Shown in pieces: positions 33,246 to 41,589 of a stretch of 64,000 nucleotides of DNA. Source of the stretch: Kiloniellaceae bacterium (GTDB taxonomy: Bacteria; Pseudomonadota; Alphaproteobacteria; Kiloniellales; Kiloniellaceae). Every line of letters begins with the position of its first letter. Positions within the stretch are counted from its first letter, which is position 1. Location of the stretch: assembly GCA_021776195.1 (NCBI GenBank), contig JAJFGK010000003.1, forward strand, positions 1-64,000, in the 5' to 3' direction. The translations under genes were made by a program, and so were the position numbers. The notes below the pieces were generated by a model that made no database searches, had not been told where the DNA came from, and saw nothing but the letters and a program-made list of their open reading frames with translations.

Positions 33246-33914
33246 ATGGCGATTGAGATCAAACGGCGACTGCGGCTCTTTCGGCGCACCAAGGAGCTGG
33301 AAGACCAGATCGACACTTTTTTGAACCAGCTCTCGGAATCCGGGCTTATCTTCCGGTCGGCCCTGCGCACCTACCTGAGCGAAGGGCCCGGCGAGGACTT
33401 CGAGCGCAAGCTCCATGACGTCAACAGATTGGAAAGCGAGAACGATCACCTTCGCCGGATCATCGAAACGCAGCTCTACACCCACACCCTGATCCCGGAG
33501 TCCCGCGGCGACGTGCTGGGCCTGCTCGAGAATCTCGACCACATTCACGGCATTGTCGAAGGCACACTCTGGCAATTCGAAATCGAAAAGCCGGTCATCC
33601 CCCAGGACCTCATCCCCCACTTCGATGAGCTTGTCAGCGTATCCGTCGAAGCCCTGGAGTCCCTGGTGCTCGCCTCGCGCGCCTTCTTTCGCAACATCGA
33701 AGCGGTCGGCGATCACATGCACAAGGTCATGTACTACGAGAAAGAAGCCGACAAGATCGGGACCAAGCTCAAGCGCCAGCTCTTCGGATCCGACCTGTCG
33801 CTGGTCGAGAAGGCCTACCTGCGAAACCTGGCCGATGCCATCGACAACGTCGCCGACCGCTCCGAGGATGTGGCCGACCGGCTGGCGATCTACGTCATCA
33901 AGCGATCGAACTAG
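33246..33914 (+). CDS. DUF47 (PhoU-like) protein paired with PiT transporter
   Basis: 222 residues of the DUF47/TIGR00153 family, a PhoU-like helical bundle that accompanies Pit phosphate transporters and is thought to modulate them. Visible are FEIEK, VEALESLVLASRAFF and the metal-binding style helix EKEADKIGTKLKRQLF with the terminal NVADRSEDVADRL. The ATG at 33246 has GGAG upstream and starts the domain; the ORF continues upstream without support. The PiT gene follows 15 bp later. Confidence 0.9.
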   Translation: MAIEIKRRLRLFRRTKELEDQIDTFLNQLSESGLIFRSALRTYLSEGPGEDFERKLHDVNRLESENDHLRRIIETQLYTHTLIPESRGDVLGLLENLDHIHGIVEGTLWQFEIEKPVIPQDLIPHFDELVSVSVEALESLVLASRAFFRNIEAVGDHMHKVMYYEKEADKIGTKLKRQLFGSDLSLVEKAYLRNLADAIDNVADRSEDVADRLAIYVIKRSN

Positions 33915-33929
33915 AGTCGACGGCGCACC

Positions 33930-35417
33930 ATGGAGATCACCGTCTTCGTTTTTCTGGCCGGCGGCCTCTTTCTCGGCTGGTCGCTGGGCGCCAACGATGC
34001 CGCCAATGTCTTCGGCACGGCGGTCGGCACCCGCATGGTGCGCTTTGGCACGGCGGCCCTGATCTGCAGCGTCTTCGTGATCCTGGGCGCGGTCATCTCC
34101 GGCGCCGGCGCCGCCCACACCCTGGGCAAACTGGGCGCCATCAACGCATTGGCGGGCTCCGCCGTGGCCGCCGCCGCGGCCGCCTTCACCGTCTACGGCA
34201 TGACCCGTCTGGGGATTCCGGTCTCGACCAGCCAGGCCATCGTCGGCGCCATCGTCGGCTGGAACCTCTTCAGCGGCTTTCCGACCGACAGCAACGCCTT
34301 TGCCAAGATCGTCATCACCTGGGTCGCCTGCCCGATCCTGGCGGCCGCGATTGCCGCGGTTCTCTTCAAGCTGGTGACCTGGATCCTGTCTATCGCCAAG
34401 ATCCATCTGCTGCGGCAGGACGCCTATACCCGCCTTGGCCTGATCCTGGCCGGCGCTCTGGGCGCCTACAGCCTGGGGGCCAACAACATCGCCAACGTGA
34501 TGGGCGTCTTCCTGCCGGGCAATCCCTTTTCCGGCACCGAATGGCCCGGGCTGTTCCACTTTTCCGGCGTGCAGAAGCTGTTCCTGATCGGCGCCATCGC
34601 CATCGCCGTGGGCGTCTTTACCTACTCTCGCCGTGTCATGATGACCGTCGGCCAGAGCTTGCTGCCGATGTCACCGGTCGCGGCCTTTGTCGTGGTCGTG
34701 GCCCATTCCATCGTCCTGCTGCTCTTCGCTTCCCAGAGCCTCGAGGCCTTTCTGGCCGGCAATGGCCTGCCGACAATTCCCCTGGTCCCGGTCTCCTCCT
34801 CTCAGGCCGTGATCGGCGGGGTGATCGGCATCGGCCTGCTGAAGGGCGGCAAGGGGATCCGTTGGCGCGTCCTGGGCGGCATCGCCTCGGGCTGGGTGAC
34901 GACACCGCTGATCGCCGGCGTCATCTGTTTCGTCGCCCTCTTCGTCATGCAAAACGTCTTCAGCCAGCCAGTCTACCGCGACCACAGCTATCAGTTCTCC
35001 GAAGCGGTGACCGAGAATTTGAAAGAAAAGGGTCTGACGGCCAACCACCTGGCATCCCTGAGCGGCCGGCACTTCTCCAGCACCCATGAGATGAATGCGG
35101 CACTGGAGGAATTGACGGCCCTCACCGACCAGAACCGCGAACTGATCGTCGAACGTGCGGCCCTGGTCGAGATGGAAGTCGCGCCGGCCGCGCTCACCTC
35201 GCTGCGGGCCGCCGATCTCGAAGCGGAACGGTACCTGGCGATCGCGAGCCTGGCTGGGCGCCGCTTCAGCCATGTCTGGCAATTGGAGGCGGCCTTGGCC
35301 AATGCCAGTCCGACCTGGCGCCTCCGGGCGGAGAGTATCGAGAACAAGATCTACAATCGCGATCTGCAGAGGCAGCTGGACCTGGTGACGCGGATCTTGA
35401 GCCGGCCGGCTCCCTAG
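33930..35417 (+). CDS. PiT-family inorganic phosphate transporter
   Basis: 495 residues of the PHO4/PiT family of inner-membrane phosphate permeases. The duplicated signature is clear: GANDAANVFGTAVGTRMV in the first half and GANNIANVMGVFLPGNPF in the second, plus GIPVSTSQAIVGA and PVSSSQAVIGG. After the last membrane helix (~residue 345) a ~150-residue soluble helical tail (TENLKEKGLTANHLASLSG ...) extends the protein beyond many homologues. It forms an operon with the DUF47 gene. Confidence 0.94.
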   Translation: MEITVFVFLAGGLFLGWSLGANDAANVFGTAVGTRMVRFGTAALICSVFVILGAVISGAGAAHTLGKLGAINALAGSAVAAAAAAFTVYGMTRLGIPVSTSQAIVGAIVGWNLFSGFPTDSNAFAKIVITWVACPILAAAIAAVLFKLVTWILSIAKIHLLRQDAYTRLGLILAGALGAYSLGANNIANVMGVFLPGNPFSGTEWPGLFHFSGVQKLFLIGAIAIAVGVFTYSRRVMMTVGQSLLPMSPVAAFVVVVAHSIVLLLFASQSLEAFLAGNGLPTIPLVPVSSSQAVIGGVIGIGLLKGGKGIRWRVLGGIASGWVTTPLIAGVICFVALFVMQNVFSQPVYRDHSYQFSEAVTENLKEKGLTANHLASLSGRHFSSTHEMNAALEELTALTDQNRELIVERAALVEMEVAPAALTSLRAADLEAERYLAIASLAGRRFSHVWQLEAALANASPTWRLRAESIENKIYNRDLQRQLDLVTRILSRPAP

Positions 35418-35458
35418 GTGTGAGTAAACAGCGAGCCCGAATCGCGGTTGGAAAGCCG

Positions 35459-36646
35459 ATGAAAGAAGACGATCGAGGCAGACCCGACCGTGCCGTCCTG
35501 GGCGCCGCCCTGTTGCTGACCGGCAGTCTGGGATCGATTCACGCCTTTTCCATCTTCATCGAACCCTTCGAAATCAGCCTCGGGCGCAGCCGCGCCGACA
35601 TCAGCGCGATCTACTCCCTGGCCCTGGTTTGCCTGACCCTGGCCGTCCTCTGGGGCCATCACCTCTTTGGCCGACTTCGCCCCGGCCCGCTGGCCGCCCT
35701 GGCCTGCCTCGCCGCCGCCGGCGGCCTCGGGCTAGCCGCGCTAGGCGACAGCTATACCCTGCTGATCGTCGGCTACGGGGTCCTGTTCGGGGCCGCCAAC
35801 GGCGTGGGCTACAGCTTCGCCCTGCTCCTCGGGGCTCGGGCCTGGCCGGCGCGCAAGGGTCTCGCCATGGGCGGCGTCACCGCGGCCTACGCCCTGGGCG
35901 CGACGATTTTCGTCAAGCTCTTCGCGGTGGCCACGGCCGCTTTCGGGACCGCGACGACACTCGCGTCGATGGCAGGGCTGCTCTGTCTGGTCGGCTGCCT
36001 GTGCTTTTTGCTGCTGGCACCGCTGGGCCGGGACCAAGCCGCCGCGCGGGAGGCCGACAGCGATAGTCCAAACGACCGTCCCGCGAGCCGCCGCCTGCTG
36101 ATCGTCTTCTGGCTCGGTTACGGCTTCGGCACCACGGCCGGTCTCATGGCGATTGGCCATGCCGCCGGAATCGCGGCGGCCGCCGGCGCGACCGCCGCGG
36201 GGATCGTCGCGGGCGCCATGATGATCGCCCTCGGCAACGCGCTGGGCGGGTTGCTGGCCGGACTGTTGGCCGACCGCCTGGCGATCAGGCACCTGCTGAT
36301 CGCCCTGCCGATCCTCTCGGCCCTGGCGCTGGCCTTTCTCGCGCTGGGCACTGGCGCCAGCGCGGCGATTGCCGGCCTCGCGGCGGTCGGCTTCACCTAT
36401 GGCGCGATCATCGCCGTCACCCCGGTCGCCGTGCTGCGCTATGTCGGATCGCGGGCCTATTCCAAGGCCTATGGCCGGGTCTTCACCGCCTGGGGCCTGG
36501 CCGGCCTGGCCGGTCCCTGGCTGGCCGGCTGGCTGTACGACGGTAGCGGCGACTACGGCCTGGCGCTCTGGCTCGCCGCCGCCGCCGCGCTGGTCTCGGT
36601 CGGGGCCACGCTGGCCCTGCCGCGCGAGCCTGGCGGGTCAATCTAG
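35459..36646 (+). CDS. Major facilitator superfamily permease
   Basis: About 395 residues with twelve hydrophobic helices of the MFS type. The first helices (GSIHAFSIFIEPFEISLGRS) and the GRVFTAWGLAGLAGPWLAGW segment resemble the oxalate/formate antiporter-like branch. The ATG at 35459 follows GGAAAG and is preferred over a GTG at 35420 that abuts the PiT stop. It converges on the enoyl-CoA hydratase gene with 9 bp between stops. Substrate unknown. Confidence 0.88.
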   Translation: MKEDDRGRPDRAVLGAALLLTGSLGSIHAFSIFIEPFEISLGRSRADISAIYSLALVCLTLAVLWGHHLFGRLRPGPLAALACLAAAGGLGLAALGDSYTLLIVGYGVLFGAANGVGYSFALLLGARAWPARKGLAMGGVTAAYALGATIFVKLFAVATAAFGTATTLASMAGLLCLVGCLCFLLLAPLGRDQAAAREADSDSPNDRPASRRLLIVFWLGYGFGTTAGLMAIGHAAGIAAAAGATAAGIVAGAMMIALGNALGGLLAGLLADRLAIRHLLIALPILSALALAFLALGTGASAAIAGLAAVGFTYGAIIAVTPVAVLRYVGSRAYSKAYGRVFTAWGLAGLAGPWLAGWLYDGSGDYGLALWLAAAAALVSVGATLALPREPGGSI

Positions 36647-36655
36647 CGCGGCCCG

Positions 36656-37441
36656 TCAGGCGTCGGGAAAGTCCGGCGCGCGCTTGCCCAGGAAGGCGGT
36701 CATGCCCTCCTGGCCTTCGTTACCGTGGATCTGACCCGCCAGGGCATCGGCTTCCAGGGCGAGCTGGCCTTCCAGACCCTCGCTCAGGCTGCTCGCCATC
36801 AAGCGCTTCACCGCGGCAAAAGCCCCGCGCGGCCCCTGGGCCAGGGCCGTCGCCTGGCTCCTGGCCTCGTCGGCCAGCGCGGCGTCCTCGATGACCGCAT
36901 CGACAAGGCCGATGGCCAGGGCCTCCCCGGCCTCCAGGATGCGGTTGGTCAGCATCAGGGCCTTGGCCCGGCGCCAGCCGATCAGCCGCGGCAGCAGAAA
37001 GGTCGAGCCGCCGTCCGGCGACAGACCGACCCGGGTATAGGCCACGGTGAAACGCGCCGCGGAGCCCGCCAGCACGATGTCGCCGGCTATCGCCAGGCTG
37101 AGCCCCCCGCCCGCGGCCATTCCGTCGACCACCGTGACGACCGGCTTGGGCATGCGGACCATGAGGGAGACGGCGTTGTGGAACAGAGCCACCATGCGCA
37201 GCGTTTCCGCCCGGTCCCGGCTGCCCGCCGGCGAGGTGAAGTGCTTCAGGTCGCCACCCAGCGAGAAGACCGGCCCGGCCGAATCCAGCTGCACGACGCG
37301 CACCGCCGGATCCGCTTCGCAGGCCAACAGATGATCGTAGAGTTCGCCCAGCAGGGCCGGCCCGAAAACGTTGCCGCTGTCGGGCCGGTTCAGGGTGATC
37401 CGTGCAACAGTGTCACGGGTTTCGCAAAGAACATCGGTCAT
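36656..37441 (-). CDS. Enoyl-CoA hydratase/isomerase family protein
   Basis: 261 residues of the crotonase fold. Oxyanion-hole segments are FSLGGDLKHF and GMAAGGGLSLAIAGDIVLAG. At the usual catalytic glutamate positions the enzyme has VAYTRVGLSPDGGSTFLLPR, where Asp in SPDGGS occupies one site, so hydratase, isomerase or hydrolase activity remains open. Its ATG overlaps the acyl-CoA dehydrogenase stop by 4 nt (ATGA), so the two form an operon, most likely for oxidation of a CoA-linked acid. Longer upstream ORF sequence in this frame is a shadow. Confidence 0.92.
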   Translation of the reverse strand: MTDVLCETRDTVARITLNRPDSGNVFGPALLGELYDHLLACEADPAVRVVQLDSAGPVFSLGGDLKHFTSPAGSRDRAETLRMVALFHNAVSLMVRMPKPVVTVVDGMAAGGGLSLAIAGDIVLAGSAARFTVAYTRVGLSPDGGSTFLLPRLIGWRRAKALMLTNRILEAGEALAIGLVDAVIEDAALADEARSQATALAQGPRGAFAAVKRLMASSLSEGLEGQLALEADALAGQIHGNEGQEGMTAFLGKRAPDFPDA

Positions 37442-38640
37442 GGGCTGTTCCAACGCCAGAATTCGGCGCCCTCCTGTTCGTAGAAACGCGCGAGCTGCAT
37501 CTTGTGAACCTCGGAGGCGCCGTCGACCAGGCGGGCCTGGCGCGCGTAGCGGTAGATCCATTCCAGCCGGGTGTCCTTGGAGTAACCGCCGGCGCCCATG
37601 AACTGGATCGCCGCGTCGGTGGCCTTGTGCAGAAGGTCGGCCACATGGATCTTCGCCATCGAGATCTCCTTGCGCGCGAAGTCGCCCTGGTCGAGCTTCC
37701 AGGCCGCGTGCATGACCAGCAAGCGCCCGACGGTGATGTCGTGGGCCAGCTCGCCCAGGGTCATGCGCACCGACTCCCGCGCGCCCAGCTTCACGCCGAA
37801 GCTCTCGCGCTCGGCCAGATAGGGGCCGGCGATCTCCAGGGCGCGCTTGGCGAGGCCGAGCCAACGCATGCAATGGGTCAGGCGGGCCGGGCCGAGCCGG
37901 ATCTGGGTCAACTTCAAGCCGTCGCCGACCTCCATCAGGCGTGCCGTATCGGGGATCTCCAGACCGTCGAAATCGAGCTCGCAGTGGCCGCCATGTTCTT
38001 CCGGTCCCATGATCGGAATGCGCCGGACCAGGTTCCAGCCCGGCTGATCGCGGTCGAAGAGGAAGGCGGTGAGGCCGCGGCGCGGGTCGTCGGAGGTGCG
38101 CGCGATCAGGATGAAGACCTTGGCCTCGCCGGCACCGGTGATAAACCACTTGCGCCCCTTGACGATCCACCTTTCGCCCTCTCGGGTGGCCCGGGTCAGC
38201 ATCATCGAAGGGTCGGAGCCGGAGCCGGGATGAGGCTCGGTCATGACGAAGGCCGAACGGGCCGCGCCGTCGACGATGGGTTGCAGCCAGCGATCCTGCT
38301 GTGCCGCCGTCGCGACCTTGCCGAGGACCGAGATGTTGCCGTCGTCGGGCGCGGCGCAGTTGACGATCACCGGGCCGAAGATGGAGCGGTTGGCCTCTTC
38401 GTAGAAGACCGCCCGCTCGACCATCGTCAGGCCTAGCCCGCCGCGCGCGCGCGCGGCCTGCGGCGCCCAGAGGCCGGCGGCGCGCGCTTCGGCACGACGC
38501 TGGTCCAGCAGGTCGAGGCGAATGTTCTCGTGCTCGTCGTAGCTGTCCGGATCGTCTTCCAGGGGCAGCACGCGCTCGGCCACGAAGGCCTGCAGTCTCT
38601 CGCGCAAGCTCTCCAGTTCAGCGGTAACCGTAAAATTCAT
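37438..38640 (-). CDS. Acyl-CoA dehydrogenase
   Basis: About 400 residues of the FAD-dependent acyl-CoA dehydrogenase family. Landmarks are FVMTEPHPGSGSDPSMMLTR (FAD/substrate loop), WIVKGRKWFITGAGEAKVFI and, at the C-terminal end, AIQFMGAGGYSKDTRLEWIY with RYARQARLVDGASEVHKMQL. Start ATG at 38640 (MNFTVTAELESLRERL). It is the first gene of a two-gene unit with the enoyl-CoA hydratase-like gene and is divergent from the amidinotransferase gene. Confidence 0.95.
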   Translation of the reverse strand: MNFTVTAELESLRERLQAFVAERVLPLEDDPDSYDEHENIRLDLLDQRRAEARAAGLWAPQAARARGGLGLTMVERAVFYEEANRSIFGPVIVNCAAPDDGNISVLGKVATAAQQDRWLQPIVDGAARSAFVMTEPHPGSGSDPSMMLTRATREGERWIVKGRKWFITGAGEAKVFILIARTSDDPRRGLTAFLFDRDQPGWNLVRRIPIMGPEEHGGHCELDFDGLEIPDTARLMEVGDGLKLTQIRLGPARLTHCMRWLGLAKRALEIAGPYLAERESFGVKLGARESVRMTLGELAHDITVGRLLVMHAAWKLDQGDFARKEISMAKIHVADLLHKATDAAIQFMGAGGYSKDTRLEWIYRYARQARLVDGASEVHKMQLARFYEQEGAEFWRWNSP

Positions 38641-38799
38641 CAGCCGTGCCTTTCGTGTCCTGGCCGGTGCACCCGGCCGGCCGGCATTTTCTCCCCCCGG
38701 CACGGACGAAACAAGGGACCAGGCCAGCCGCCGACTTGGCGCTTTTCACGGCAATCTGCTTGCGGCTACACTCCGCCGCTTTTTTCGAGGGAGCCCGAC

Positions 38800-39948
38800 A
38801 TGACCGCACTTGAGCCAAACATCGATCCCGCCGCCAGCACATCCACGGTGGTGAACTCCTGGAACGAATGGGATCCCTTGAAACACGTCATCGTCGGCGT
38901 CGCCGACGGCTGCTGCATTCCGCCGTCCGAACCGGCCTCGGAGCCGAAAATCCCGGTGGACAGCGACATGCGCGGTCTGCACGGGCCGCGCAGCCAGGAA
39001 TCGGTGGACCGGGCCAACGCCCAGCTCGACGCCTTCGCCGATCAGTTGCGCGGCCGCGGTGTCCGGGTCGACCGGCCGACGCCTCTCGACTTCAATCAGG
39101 AGAGCGGCACCCCGGAGTGGAGCCACGGCACGATGTTCGGCTGCATGCCGCCGCGCGATGTGATCCTGACGCTGGGCAGCGAGATGCTCGAGGCGACCAT
39201 GTCCTATCGCTCGCGCTGGTTCGAGTACCTCTGCTACCGGCCGCTGCTGCAGCGCTACTTCGAGGAGGACCCGAAGATGCGCTGGGAGGCCGCGCCGAAA
39301 CCCAGGCTGATCGAGGCCACTTACAAGGCGGGATACCTGTCCGACGACATCACCGTCGAGCAGCGCCTCGAGATGGTCGCCGCCAAGGACTTCGTCACCA
39401 CCGAGTTCGAGCCCCTGTTCGACGCCGCCGACGTGCTGCGCTTCGGCCGGGACCTCTTCGTCCAGCACGGCTTCACTACCAACCTGAAGGCGATGGACTG
39501 GCTCGGGCGGCATTTTCCCGACCACCGTATCCACCCTCTCAACTTCCCCGGCGACCCCTACCCGATCCATATCGACGCCACCTTCACGCCCCTGCGCCCG
39601 GGCCTCATCATCAACAACCCCGAGCGCCCCCTGCCGGCCGAGCAGCGGCCGATCTTCGAGAAGAACGGCTGGGAAATCGTCGAGGCAGCCCGCCCCATGC
39701 ACAACGCGCCGCCACCGCTCTGCTACTCCTCGGTCTGGCTGTCGATGAATGTCCTGGCGCTCGACACCAAGACGGTTTTCGTCGAGGCCAGCGAGACCGC
39801 GACCATGGAGCAGTTCGACAAACTGGGCCTCGAGGTCCTGCCGGTGCCGTTCCGCGACGCCTATCCCTTCGGCGGCGCCCTGCACTGCGCCACCACCGAC
39901 GTTTATCGGGAGGGCGGCTGCGAGGATTATTTTCCCAAGCAGGCCTAG
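38800..39948 (+). CDS. Glycine amidinotransferase family protein
   Basis: 382 residues of the arginine:glycine amidinotransferase family (guanidino-group-modifying fold). The catalytic residues are visible: Asp in RFGRDLFVQHGF, His in YPIHIDATFTPLRPG and the nucleophilic Cys in GGALHCATTDVYREG. The family makes guanidinoacetate or transfers amidino groups to other amines (StrB1-like). The acceptor cannot be decided here. Start ATG at 38800 has GAGGGAG upstream. The longer ORF from 38530 lies over the opposite gene and is not supported. Confidence 0.93.
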   Translation: MTALEPNIDPAASTSTVVNSWNEWDPLKHVIVGVADGCCIPPSEPASEPKIPVDSDMRGLHGPRSQESVDRANAQLDAFADQLRGRGVRVDRPTPLDFNQESGTPEWSHGTMFGCMPPRDVILTLGSEMLEATMSYRSRWFEYLCYRPLLQRYFEEDPKMRWEAAPKPRLIEATYKAGYLSDDITVEQRLEMVAAKDFVTTEFEPLFDAADVLRFGRDLFVQHGFTTNLKAMDWLGRHFPDHRIHPLNFPGDPYPIHIDATFTPLRPGLIINNPERPLPAEQRPIFEKNGWEIVEAARPMHNAPPPLCYSSVWLSMNVLALDTKTVFVEASETATMEQFDKLGLEVLPVPFRDAYPFGGALHCATTDVYREGGCEDYFPKQA

Positions 39949-40121
39949 ATCGAATTCTCAACCCACCCGCGCTCGGAGCCGGGACCGCACTCGATCAATA
40001 AAAAGTTGAAAATTCAATCTCTTGCCAATCGAATCTAGATCTTACCTTCCAGTAGGTTAAGCTCGATCCGTTGTAATTGCTCAATCAAAAGTAATGGAAC
40101 CGATTACAAAATCGGAAAAAT

Positions 40122-40137
40122 AGTGACGCCTGTCACT
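40122..40137. promoter_or_regulatory. CRP/FNR-type palindrome upstream of the coiled-coil gene pair
   Basis: AGTGAC-GCCT-GTCACT, perfect 6-bp arms, contains GTGA-N6-TCAC, the core of CRP sites. It lies 47 bp before the ATG at 40185. The 14-bp core GTGAC-N4-GTCAC is shared with the palindrome upstream of tssA (17920-17937). The surrounding 39949-40121 stretch is AT-rich and otherwise empty. Confidence 0.5.
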
Positions 40138-40184
40138 TAGCTGCGCGCGCCATCGAACGAGATCATTGAGTGGGAGGACGTGTC

Positions 40185-41510
40185 ATGGCCGACAAAATGT
40201 TCGAAGCCGCGGAGCAGAAAAAGCGGATCCAGCTCTGTAAAAAGGAACAGATGAACTTCGCCTTCTGTCCCGGCAAGAAGCCCGATGGGCACAAGTTCGC
40301 CCTGGACAAGAACAAGGCACCGAAGATCCTGGAAAAGATTTGCCTGCTGGAGGGTGAAACCAAGGCGACCAGCTTCGGCCTGGCCGAGGTCGTCGAGGAC
40401 GAGCTGCTTTTGCGCTGCGAAAAGCTCGCCGCCGGCCTGAAGAAGGGCGTCCTCTTCAGCCTGAAGCAGGTCAAACAGACCATGCCGGTGCGGATCTTCG
40501 ATCCCGATGGCAACGAGCTGCTGGAGGATGGTGAGGCGGAGCCGGGCGCCGCAACTGCGAAGTCCGGCTCTCCCGACGCAACGGACGACGGCATTGCCGC
40601 CGGCCAGACCGCAGGCACCAGCGGTGACAAGGCCCGGTGGGCCAAGGTGCTGGCCGACGTCATGGGACGCGTGAAGGCGGCCCGCGAGGCCGGCATAGAA
40701 CTGCCCTCGCCGGTCGGGCAGTTGCTCAAGGCCGCTCAGGCGCTGGCCGAAAAGGACCGCTTCGATGAGGCGATCGCTCAAGCTGCCAAGGTGCGCGACA
40801 TGATCGAGTCGGCGGGTCGCGCAGCGCCGCCGGCCCCGCCGCCGCCACCGGCGGCAGAGCAGCGGCCCGACCCGGGAGATGCCGACGAACGTGCCTCGTT
40901 GCTGGACGCGCTCGCCGCCCTGCAGGGCCGGGTCTCCAATGCCGCCGGGACCAGCCCGCCGCACAAGGACAGCCTGACCAAGCTGTCCGATCTGATTCGC
41001 CAGCAGGGCGAGAAGGGTTCGCTGGCAACGGCGCAGGCGCAACTCGAAAAACTTGGCAAGCTGCTGGACCACATCGAAAAGCAAGATCTGTCGGACGATA
41101 CCGAGCTGCGCCGGGCCGCGGTGCGCGGCCGTGAGATCTGGACCGCGGCCAAGGACCAGGCTGACAGCGGAATCAACAAGCTGTTGGCAGCCCTGAGACA
41201 ACGGAACGACCGAACCTTTGCCGAGATCGGAACGAAGCTCGAAAGCCTGGCGGCAAGCGGTCTACCCGGCGTGTCCCAGGGCGCGCAGAGCCAGCTCCTG
41301 ACCGCGTTGCTGGATCTGGAGGGCGGCGGAGCCGACCCCGCCAAGGCCCGGCAAAGGGCCCTGCGGGCGGTGGAAGCCTATGGGGCGGCCTTACAAGGCA
41401 ATGAGTTCATCGATCTTTGCGATGACAACCCTTTCGAGATCAAGGTCTCGATCAACGCGACCATGACCCAGGCTCTGGGTGAGATTAGCGCCGCCCTCCA
41501 AGGCAGCTAA
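40185..41510 (+). CDS. Unrecognised helical protein, first gene of the large coiled-coil locus
   Basis: 441 residues, no signal peptide. Residues 1-115 look like a discrete compact domain (FEAAEQKKRIQLCKKEQMNF ... SLKQVKQTMPVRIFDPDGNE) with several cysteines. After an acidic/Ala-rich linker (~120-150), the rest is helical, with a Pro-rich break (AAPPAPPPPPAAEQRPDPGD, ~210-230), then long amphipathic helices (LSDLIRQQGEKGSLATAQAQ). I recognise no family. The ATG at 40185 has GGGAGG; the GTG at 40170 is part of that site. It is followed 79 bp later by a 1362-residue protein of similar style, and preceded by a CRP-type palindrome like that of tssA. Cargo, adaptor or scaffold roles are all open. 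Confidence 0.75.
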   Translation: MADKMFEAAEQKKRIQLCKKEQMNFAFCPGKKPDGHKFALDKNKAPKILEKICLLEGETKATSFGLAEVVEDELLLRCEKLAAGLKKGVLFSLKQVKQTMPVRIFDPDGNELLEDGEAEPGAATAKSGSPDATDDGIAAGQTAGTSGDKARWAKVLADVMGRVKAAREAGIELPSPVGQLLKAAQALAEKDRFDEAIAQAAKVRDMIESAGRAAPPAPPPPPAAEQRPDPGDADERASLLDALAALQGRVSNAAGTSPPHKDSLTKLSDLIRQQGEKGSLATAQAQLEKLGKLLDHIEKQDLSDDTELRRAAVRGREIWTAAKDQADSGINKLLAALRQRNDRTFAEIGTKLESLAASGLPGVSQGAQSQLLTALLDLEGGGADPAKARQRALRAVEAYGAALQGNEFIDLCDDNPFEIKVSINATMTQALGEISAALQGS

Positions 41511-41589
41511 AACCGGGACCCGATGCCGGTCGCATCGCGCGGCGGCAAGTGCGGGGACCCGAGAAACGGAGATTTAGGGGAGACCTACG

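Noticed and set aside
36656..38170. A 504-residue ORF as one protein
   Set aside because: Only the last ~261 residues are an enoyl-CoA hydratase; the rest is an antisense-like shadow over the acyl-CoA dehydrogenase gene, whose stop overlaps the real ATG at 37441.
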